Assembly: GCA_002344785.1 (NCBI GenBank)
Contig: DDUL01000010.1
Location: forward strand, 1 to 11,336
Reading direction: 5' to 3'
DNA length: 11,336 bases
Origin: Bdellovibrionaceae bacterium UBA2339
GTDB lineage: Bacteria; Bdellovibrionota; Bdellovibrionia; Bdellovibrionales; JAMPXM01
Part shown: positions 6,719 through 11,336 of the stretch, piece after piece
How positions within the stretch are numbered: position 1 is the stretch's first letter
How the letters are laid out: each line of letters begins with the position of its first letter
Made by a program: the position numbers and the translations under genes
The notes under the pieces: model-generated
Databases searched by the model: none
The model's input: only the letters and a program-made list of their open reading frames with translations
What the model was told of the DNA's origin: nothing

Positions 6719-8113
6719 ATGTATTTAGCGCGCGCAGCAGAGGCCCTTCGCCCTCCTCGTCCAACACTTCAGTTTTGGTGTTGGAGCGCCGCCTGGCATG
6801 GCCTTTGGTGGCTCGCTCTCATGACGGCGGCAGGCTATTGGTCGATGCTCGCCGATTCGACCAGTCAGATTTGGTGGCGAGATCATCTGCAGTGGGATGC
6901 CGTGTGGCATCTGAGTATTGCTTTGGATGGCTACGGACTGAATCCCAAGACCTACGCCTTCCCGCCTGGCTTTGGGTGGCTACTGCGCATTGTGACTGAT
7001 GTTGAGATTCAACTTCGAACACTGTGGAGTGGGCAGTCGCTGCTCGAGCTCTCTCGCGATCCAAATTTTGATCCGCGCGAAATCGCGTTACGCTTGGCCG
7101 CGACAATCAATCTCATCGCATTTTATGCGGGCAACACTCTCGCGACGCGTTTGATCGCCGAAAGATTTCAGCTGCATCCTTCTCGCGTGCTCGCGGCTTG
7201 TCTCGCCAATCCATTTGCCTACTTTGCCATGACGGCCTATTCGGACCCGCTCTACCATTTGCTCTTTTGGTTGAGTCTCACACTTTGGTTTCTTCGTTCG
7301 CCGCGAGGCGAGCTATGGGGCTTTCGCCCGTGGGCCAGTTCCAGCTCACGTGTGCGTTGGCTGACGCGATTCGGACTCAGTCTCAGTCTCTTCCTCGCAC
7401 CTTGGGTTCGACTCAACGCCTACGCATTACTGGGACTTGCCGCCGGCACAAGTTTGCTGACTCGACATCGCCCGCGACTCGCCGAACAACTCTCGACGCG
7501 ATCATCGCCACAAGCTGACACCGAGAGCACTTCGAGAACCAAGAACGAGGCTGAGGCCGCGCCAACTGAGGTGAGCTCAGCGACGCCGCTTCCGCTCGAG
7601 CTCACCGCGCTCATTGTCAGCGCCGTCGCTTTTTTGCTCTTCAATTGGATCAAAACGGATCGACCTTTTTTCTTTTTGCTCGCACAGCGCGTGTACGGCA
7701 TGCCGGAAGGAAATTTCTTTGACGGTTTCACGCGGGCCATGGGCATGTTCTACGAAGGCCTCAGCGGTGACGCCTGGATCAGCACGGAGATTTTTCTACA
7801 CTGGTTTTCGTTTGGCGTGCTGCCTTTGGTGTTTTTGCTGGCACTCCTCGCATTGGCCTTGCAGCTCTACCGACATCGGGAGTGGGGACTCGCCGCCGTG
7901 GTCCTCTTGCACGTGCTGATCACTCACAATCAAGCGATCTGGAGAAGCACGCCTCGCTATGCATTTCCACTCGTCGCACTCGCACTTTCGATCTTGCTCA
8001 TCACTCAATCTAACACTTGGCGAAGAGTGGTGTTCGCCTTAGGCCTCGGCCTGGGCTGGGCGATGCAAGTCAGCTACTATGCGACTTTCCGCGTGGGCGG
8101 CTGGGGATTCTGA
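6719..8113 (+). CDS. PIG-V-like integral membrane mannosyltransferase
   Basis: This is a 464-residue polytopic membrane protein with about eight or nine hydrophobic segments: for example 22-42, 122-145, 156-192, 215-246, 293-312, 358-384, 388-403, 414-429 and 435-455. After the first segment come WD (59-60) and GY followed by AFPPGF (80-85), and later AYSDPLYHLLFW (173-184). This order recalls the WD, AFFPLYP and Y-S/T-E-S/P-L-F signatures of the PIG-V family, dolichyl- or polyprenyl-phosphate-mannose dependent GT-C glycosyltransferases. The likely role is transfer of a sugar from a lipid carrier to an envelope glycan or glycolipid on the outer face of the inner membrane. The acceptor is unknown. 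A charged, Ser/Glu-rich loop (250-290) interrupts the bundle. An in-frame TGA at 6713-6715 makes ATG 6719 the first usable start. No ribosome site is visible. Its 3' end overlaps the next gene. Confidence 0.7.
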   Translation: MYLARAAEALRPPRPTLQFWCWSAAWHGLWWLALMTAAGYWSMLADSTSQIWWRDHLQWDAVWHLSIALDGYGLNPKTYAFPPGFGWLLRIVTDVEIQLRTLWSGQSLLELSRDPNFDPREIALRLAATINLIAFYAGNTLATRLIAERFQLHPSRVLAACLANPFAYFAMTAYSDPLYHLLFWLSLTLWFLRSPRGELWGFRPWASSSSRVRWLTRFGLSLSLFLAPWVRLNAYALLGLAAGTSLLTRHRPRLAEQLSTRSSPQADTESTSRTKNEAEAAPTEVSSATPLPLELTALIVSAVAFLLFNWIKTDRPFFFLLAQRVYGMPEGNFFDGFTRAMGMFYEGLSGDAWISTEIFLHWFSFGVLPLVFLLALLALALQLYRHREWGLAAVVLLHVLITHNQAIWRSTPRYAFPLVALALSILLITQSNTWRRVVFALGLGLGWAMQVSYYATFRVGGWGF

Positions 8114-8941
8114 CAATCGCAATTGATCGGGCGGCGGCAAGATCGCCGCACGGAATGCTGCGCGACGCGCTCTCGCTTGAATCCAAGACTGAATGAAACG
8201 CATCTCTCGCGGATCTTCAAATTCGTGGCCCTTATCAAATTCCGCATAAGTCACATCAAAACCCAAAGCTCGAGCAATACGAATGTCGCCGCGAATCTCG
8301 GTCGTGGAGATCACCCGATCACGACGTCCGTGTGTAAAAAGAATGGGCGTCGATCTGGCGCGCACGACTTCGTTGGCCGCAAGCTCAATGTGTGCACCCG
8401 GCACCGTCGAACGAGACGCATCGGCCCGACTCAACCGAGCCGATGTGGGCGTCAACTCCGCAAACCGAGATAGCGTTTTCACTTTGAGCTGCCGCTCTGC
8501 CAACATCCAACCCATGTAGCTTGAGACGCCGATGAGTCCTGCGAATCGCGCCGGCGAGTTGAGAATCAGATCCAGAGCCACGCGCCCGCCTTGCGAATGC
8601 CCGAGCCACAGAATTTGCTCAGGCGAATAGCCCCAAGCTTCAAGTTCCGCCACGAGCTTCAGAAGTTTAGCGCGCGTCAATTCCAAGGTCGGACGATGTC
8701 GCGGCTCATCGCACATCATCCACTTGCGCCCATCCTTCATCGCGTAAGGCGCGTTCAAGAGCAGGTAGTCCGTTTGCGGAAGTGGCAACTCATGCGGCAG
8801 ATCATAGAAGGAAGTTAGGTCATCGCCCTTGCCATGCAGGACAATCAAAAGATTTCGAGGCTTCGCCAATGCATGGCGATCCACAGATGGAATGAAATGT
8901 GTTTCGAGCCCCGACCCGGCTCCGATAAACGCGGGGAGCAT
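8039..8941 (-). CDS. Alpha/beta hydrolase, phospholipase/carboxylesterase type
   Basis: This is a 300-residue serine hydrolase of the alpha/beta fold, resembling the phospholipase/carboxylesterase (Abhydrolase_2) group. LHGKGD (35-40) supplies the oxyanion region. GHSQGG (114-119) is the nucleophile elbow with Ser116. THGRRD (203-208) gives the acid Asp208. KGHEF (237-241) gives the base His239. The catalytic triad is thus complete, and a cytoplasmic esterase on small acyl esters is the likely activity. No signal peptide is seen. The fold should end near residue 265. The remaining Ala/Pro/Arg-rich tail looks unstructured, and about its last 25 residues are encoded inside the 3' end of the convergent glycosyltransferase gene. 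An in-frame TAA (8953-8951) just 9 nt upstream fixes ATG 8941 as the first possible start. There is no ribosome site. Confidence 0.85.
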   Translation of the reverse strand: MLPAFIGAGSGLETHFIPSVDRHALAKPRNLLIVLHGKGDDLTSFYDLPHELPLPQTDYLLLNAPYAMKDGRKWMMCDEPRHRPTLELTRAKLLKLVAELEAWGYSPEQILWLGHSQGGRVALDLILNSPARFAGLIGVSSYMGWMLAERQLKVKTLSRFAELTPTSARLSRADASRSTVPGAHIELAANEVVRARSTPILFTHGRRDRVISTTEIRGDIRIARALGFDVTYAEFDKGHEFEDPREMRFIQSWIQARARRAAFRAAILPPPDQLRLSESPAAHAESRIVADLHRPAQAEA

Positions 8942-8947
8942 CGCCGG

Positions 8948-8976
8948 ATTTTACTCTGATCTCCGACGCTTGTCTG
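8948..8976 (-). promoter_or_regulatory. Possible leaderless promoter of the hydrolase gene
   Basis: On the minus strand, CAGACA (8976-8971) and TAAAAT (8953-8948) match the -35 and -10 boxes at 4 and 5 of 6 positions with a 17-nt spacer. The ATG starts 6 nt after the -10-like hexamer, so the transcript would begin at the start codon. This fits with the absence of a Shine-Dalgarno sequence. Confidence 0.4.
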
Positions 8977-9238
8977 ACTGACCTCAGGTCCAACATAAAC
9001 ATTTCTCGACCGCCTAAAGTCTCGACACTCAAGCCTCGCCCCTCTTGGCCGAGGCCGCAGGCGACCTGGACACACATCGACCCATTGGCCATCTAAGCCA
9101 CGTTGTTTTCGTCCAGCGATCAAATACCTCATCCTCACCGCCCGACTTCAGATGAGGTGCCCAATGCCGCTGGGCCTCGCGATTTGACCCAAGCCTCGCG
9201 CTTTCGCCAAAATATAACGCCAACGACAAGCCAACGTT

Positions 9239-9272
9239 TGCGAGACCTTAGACCTACCGCAAAGGTTTCGCA
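9239..9272 (+). promoter_or_regulatory. Leader hairpin before the OmpA-lipoprotein gene
   Basis: TGCGAGACCTT (9239-9249) pairs with AAGGTTTCGCA (9262-9272), 11 positions with one G-T wobble and a 12-nt loop. A competing pairing exists: TTTGCG (9237-9242) with CGCAAA (9258-9263). The two share bases and cannot form together. The hairpin ends 12 nt before the ribosome site at 9285-9290. It could tune translation or stability of the mRNA; no known riboswitch class is recognised. Confidence 0.4.
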
Positions 9273-9297
9273 CGATCACCCAACAAGGAGCCCTCGC

Positions 9298-9993
9298 ATG
9301 TCCGCAAACTCCAAAGTCCAAACTCGTTCTCTGATTTTCTCTCGGTCGCCCGTTTCGTCGGCCCGCCTGGCAATTCTCATTTGCGGCCTTGTGGCCAGCA
9401 CGGCTTGTTCGTCGATGGGTAAGAACACGGCCGTCGGCGCAGGCGTCGGAGCCGCAGCTGGCGCGGCCGTTGGCGCCATCGTCGGCCACCAATCTGGCAA
9501 TCGCGCGCAAGGGGCAATGATTGGCGCAGCTCTCGGCGCAGGATTGGGCGGCGTCATCGGCAATCGCCTCGATAAGCAGAAGGCAGAGCTTGAAAAGATC
9601 GCCGAGACCAAACGCACGGAGCAAGGTCTCGTCACGAAGCTCAAGAGCGACATCTTGTTTGACTCTGGCAAAGCCGAACTCAAACCCGCAGCCGTCGAGA
9701 ACCTCAAGAAGATGGCCGAGATCATGAAGAAGTATCCGGAAAATGTGTTGGTGATTAAGGGTCATACGGATTCGACAGGCAAGGCGGACACCAATCGCAA
9801 ACTCTCCGAAGCGCGTGCCGCTGCTGTTCGCAGCCAATTGGTGAACGGTGGAATTCCAGCTCCCACCATCAGCACAGTTGGCATTGGACCGAATGAGCCC
9901 GTCGCCGACAACAAGTCGGCTGAAGGTCGAGCACAAAACCGCCGCGTTGAAATTGAAATCAGCGTCGACGAAAGCAAAGTTCCCAAAACATAA
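9298..9993 (+). CDS. Glycine-zipper OmpA-family lipoprotein (YiaD-like)
   Basis: This encodes 231 residues. AAGGAG at 9285-9290, 7 nt before ATG 9298, fixes the start although the frame is open further upstream. A basic N-terminus and a hydrophobic stretch (23-33) end in STAC, a plausible lipobox with Cys37 (Ser at -3 is less usual than Leu). Residues 47-88 are a Gly/Ala-rich glycine-zipper segment able to associate with membrane. A short charged helix (91-112) follows, then an OmpA C-terminal domain (about 115-223). In the latter, GHTD (Asp158) and LSEARA (Arg173) are the positions that bind the diaminopimelate of peptidoglycan in known members. It should tether the outer membrane to the cell wall. 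The domain order equals that of E. coli YiaD, though orthology is not shown. The gene stands alone, with its own leader. Confidence 0.9.
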   Translation: MSANSKVQTRSLIFSRSPVSSARLAILICGLVASTACSSMGKNTAVGAGVGAAAGAAVGAIVGHQSGNRAQGAMIGAALGAGLGGVIGNRLDKQKAELEKIAETKRTEQGLVTKLKSDILFDSGKAELKPAAVENLKKMAEIMKKYPENVLVIKGHTDSTGKADTNRKLSEARAAAVRSQLVNGGIPAPTISTVGIGPNEPVADNKSAEGRAQNRRVEIEISVDESKVPKT

Positions 9994-10045
9994 AGGCGTC
10001 GCGAAGGCCGTTTAAGTTGCAGACCACAATGTAAGCCTCAGTAAA

Positions 10046-10075
10046 GCCCCTCGGAGGTGAAGAGCCACTTGGGGC
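10046..10075 (+). other. Possible hairpin downstream of the OmpA-lipoprotein gene
   Basis: GCCCC (10046-10050) pairs with GGGGC (10071-10075), and inside it AGGTG (10055-10059) can pair with CACTT (10066-10070) with one wobble, leaving a four-base bulge on the left. No T-run follows. The 235-bp spacer from 9994 to 10228 otherwise shows only the tatA promoter candidate. No good intrinsic terminator for the lipoprotein gene is visible. Confidence 0.25.
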
Positions 10076-10149
10076 GCGCTCTCGACAAATCCAAGCTTCG
10101 CCCTCTCCTCCCATCTGAATCAAAAGCCCAAGCCCTTCGCGCGGTAGCC

Positions 10150-10178
10150 TCGAGATTACTCTGGAAATCCGCTAAAAT
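10150..10178 (+). promoter_or_regulatory. Possible promoter of tatA
   Basis: TCGAGA (10150-10155) matches 4 of 6 and TAAAAT (10173-10178) 5 of 6 consensus positions, with a 17-nt spacer. The mRNA leader would be about 45 nt and include the AGGAGG ribosome site at 10219-10224. Confidence 0.4.
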
Positions 10179-10228
10179 CGGAGTAGTCTGAGGCAGGACT
10201 TGCGATCCAATGAGCTTGAGGAGGACCT

Positions 10229-10483
10229 ATGGGTCTAGGCATTTGGGAAATTGGTTTGATTGTGTTCGCGGCACTTTTGGTTTTCGGTCCCAAGCAGCTC
10301 CCGGGACTTGGCAAATCTCTGGGCCAAGCTATTCGAGGTCTCAAAGATGCCCTCGGCGAAGCGCAAAATGCGATGAATGACGCTTCTGGGGATTCAGCCA
10401 AGTCTGCCAACAAATCTCAGATTCGCGACGCAGAGCCTGTCGAAACAGAGTCATCGACGGAAAAGCAAACGAACAAATCATAG
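10229..10483 (+). CDS. tatA: Sec-independent translocase subunit TatA
   Basis: This is an 84-residue TatA/TatE protein, the pore-forming component of the twin-arginine pathway that exports folded proteins across the inner membrane. A single N-terminal membrane segment (about 5-19) is followed by the hinge FGPKQLPGLG (19-28), an amphipathic helix GKSLGQAIRGLKDAL (28-42) and a polar, acidic tail, exactly the family plan. The usual length is 60-90 residues. Glu7 early in the membrane segment occurs in many TatA and also TatB proteins, but the short tail favours TatA. AGGAGG at 10219-10224 lies only 4 nt before ATG. No tatB or tatC lies in the window, so the partner genes must be elsewhere. It probably has its own promoter. 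Confidence 0.92.
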   Translation: MGLGIWEIGLIVFAALLVFGPKQLPGLGKSLGQAIRGLKDALGEAQNAMNDASGDSAKSANKSQIRDAEPVETESSTEKQTNKS

Positions 10484-10580
10484 TCCGAATCAGGAACCCA
10501 AGCTTCCATCATTCGATCAGAATTGAACTTCGACTTTCTGTGCTCGGCAAAACTTAAAGCAACACACTAGGCAGTACTGC

Positions 10581-11108
10581 ATGGATTCGCAGCCCACCTC
10601 TTCGATCGCGCCGACCCAAATCCGACTTCTCATTACGGGCGGAACCTTCGACAAAGAATACAATGAACTCACCGGCCAACTATTCTTTCGCGAGACGCAC
10701 GTCCAAGACATGCTCGAGCTTGGGCGCTGTCGTGTTCCGATTGCCATTCAAAAACTCATGATGCGCGACAGTTTAGAAATGACGCCTGAACATCGCGCCG
10801 AGATTCGCGAAGCTTGCCGCATGAGTCGTGAAAGTCGGATCGTCATCACGCACGGGACGGACACCATGGAGCAGACCGCGCGCTGCTTGGGCGAGGCCAA
10901 TCTCGACAAGACCATCATTCTAACGGGCGCGATGGTGCCCTATAAGTTTGGCAGCTCGGATGGGCTTTTCAACTTGGGAGCGGCGATCGCCCTAGCGCAA
11001 GCTCTGCCGCCCGATGTTTATGTGGCGATGAATGGGCGCTTCTTCATTTGGAGCAACGTCACCAAGGATCGGCAAAGTGGCGAGTTCAAAGAGCTCTCTC
11101 CCACTTAA
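10581..11108 (+). CDS. Short, single-domain asparaginase-like protein
   Basis: This is a 175-residue protein matching only the N-terminal catalytic domain of bacterial L-asparaginases (about 330-350 residues). ITGGT (18-22) carries the nucleophile candidate Thr22. THGTDT (90-95) carries Thr93 and Asp94. LTGAMVP (114-120) and the following SSDGLFNLGAA are also typical. NVTK ends in Lys162, aligning with the Thr-Asp-Lys triad of the large enzymes. Tyr27 may match the flexible-loop tyrosine. The whole C-terminal domain, which in classic enzymes completes the active site of the partner subunit, is missing, and the stop codon is followed by another gene. It is probably a natural short form, and asparagine hydrolysis is uncertain. 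There is no signal peptide and no ribosome site. A perfect palindrome, GCAGTACTGC (10571-10580), abuts the ATG. proB starts 27 nt later, so co-transcription is likely. Confidence 0.8.
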   Translation: MDSQPTSSIAPTQIRLLITGGTFDKEYNELTGQLFFRETHVQDMLELGRCRVPIAIQKLMMRDSLEMTPEHRAEIREACRMSRESRIVITHGTDTMEQTARCLGEANLDKTIILTGAMVPYKFGSSDGLFNLGAAIALAQALPPDVYVAMNGRFFIWSNVTKDRQSGEFKELSPT

Positions 11109-11135
11109 CCACGTGAAGCCTAAGAGGCCGCTCTC

Positions 11136-11336
11136 ATGAATTCAAAGTTCAATAAAAATTCCGTGAACGAACGCATCTGGGTGGTGAAAGCCGGATCACA
11201 AATGGTCGTGGATGGCGGACCTTTGCTCATTCGCGATTGGATGCGGCAAGTTGCTTCGCTACAAAAGGAAGGGATTCGCATTGTGTGGGTCACTTCGGGA
11301 GCCATCGCTTCGGCTCCCCCACGCCCCCCCCCCCCC
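11136..11336 (+). CDS. proB: Glutamate 5-kinase, N-terminal part (cut by window end)
   Basis: The first 60 or so residues of glutamate 5-kinase, the ATP-dependent enzyme that opens proline synthesis from glutamate. WVVKAGSQMV (15-24) is the glycine/lysine phosphate-binding strand-loop (VVKxGS) of the amino-acid kinase fold, with Lys18. IRIVWVTSGAIA (47-58) is the conserved second signature (family form V-T/S-S-G-A-I-A). AAGAGG at 11122-11127, 8 nt before ATG, serves as ribosome site. The frame is open to the window end, but from about 11316 it reads only Pro/Arg from a C-run and does not look like the family. The last believable codon is near 11315. It may be transcribed with the asparaginase-like gene. 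Confidence 0.85.
   Translation, partial: MNSKFNKNSVNERIWVVKAGSQMVVDGGPLLIRDWMRQVASLQKEGIRIVWVTSGAIASAPPRPPPP
11316..11336. other. Low-complexity C-run at the window end, probable artefact
   Basis: Five C residues (11316-11320), then ACG, then 13 uninterrupted C residues (11324-11336) close the window in the middle of proB. Poly-G calls at read ends are a known artefact of two-colour sequencing chemistry and appear as poly-C on the opposite strand. This suggests the window ends at a contig edge with wrong terminal bases. Confidence 0.75.

Larger units (their letters stand above)
8942..9297. other. Divergent intergenic region between hydrolase and OmpA-lipoprotein genes
   Basis: This is a 356-bp spacer without a supportable gene. 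Short frames here overlap the hydrolase antisense or extend the OmpA frame upstream of its clear ribosome site. It holds a promoter candidate for each flanking gene and a leader hairpin at 9239-9272. On the plus strand, TTGACC (9184-9189) precedes CAAAAT (9208-9213, 18-nt spacer) and TATAAC (9213-9218, spacer too long), so the OmpA-gene promoter is likely near 9184-9218. Confidence 0.5.

Noticed and set aside
6414..6767. Minus-strand frames of 117 codons and, at 6496-6696, 66 codons upstream of the lipoprotein gene
   Set aside because: The longer one overlaps the starts of both flanking genes. The shorter one has a weak GAGG site and an ELWP repeat coming from the DNA repeat. Neither resembles a known protein.
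9148..9936. 262-codon minus-strand frame over the OmpA-lipoprotein gene
   Set aside because: It is antisense to a well-supported OmpA-domain gene and its translation has no recognisable features.
9994..10228. Small RNA or tRNA in the spacer before tatA
   Set aside because: No tRNA fold and no terminator with a T-run is seen; the only structure is a modest bulged hairpin.

Overview
The window reads as ordinary chromosome from a Gram-negative, double-membraned bacterium, moderately GC-rich (mid-50s percent by eye). It carries two predicted lipoproteins, an OmpA-type peptidoglycan-binding domain, a secreted zinc-peptidase candidate, a TatA translocase subunit and an AgmX/PglI-like C-terminal domain. 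That last type is best known from Myxococcota and Bdellovibrionota, so a predatory or delta-proteobacterium-like lineage is my guess. It is an inference and not a taxonomic assignment.

Layout from left to right: a leader with a strong hairpin (1-307); a secreted HExxH/NExxSD putative metallopeptidase (+, 308-1228); a very large SNF2-family ATPase (+, 1254-5237); a convergent intergenic spacer with two inverted copies of a 20-nt repeat and a possible terminator (5238-5442); a lipoprotein with an AgmX-like tail (-, 5443-6447); a spacer with a 12-bp tandem repeat (6448-6718); a PIG-V-like membrane glycosyltransferase (+, 6719-8113), whose 3' end overlaps that of a convergent alpha/beta hydrolase (-, 8039-8941); a divergent spacer with a structured leader (8942-9297); a glycine-zipper/OmpA lipoprotein (+, 9298-9993); tatA (+, 10229-10483); a short one-domain asparaginase-like protein (+, 10581-11108); and the first part of proB (+, 11136 to the window end).

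There is little operon structure. Genes alternate in strand, and only the asparaginase-like gene and proB are close enough (27 nt) to suggest co-transcription. The theme is cell envelope (lipoproteins, OmpA, TatA, glycosyltransferase, secreted peptidase) plus housekeeping metabolism. I found no phage, transposase, CRISPR, tRNA or rRNA, and no assembled defence system, so I do not claim a new multi-gene system. The most notable items are the three-copy intergenic repeat, the roughly 700-residue uncharacterised N-terminal region of the SNF2 protein, two genes whose -10-like hexamers sit exactly 6 nt before the start with no Shine-Dalgarno, the 75-bp tail-to-tail gene overlap, and a poly-C run that makes the last 21 bases of the window suspect.
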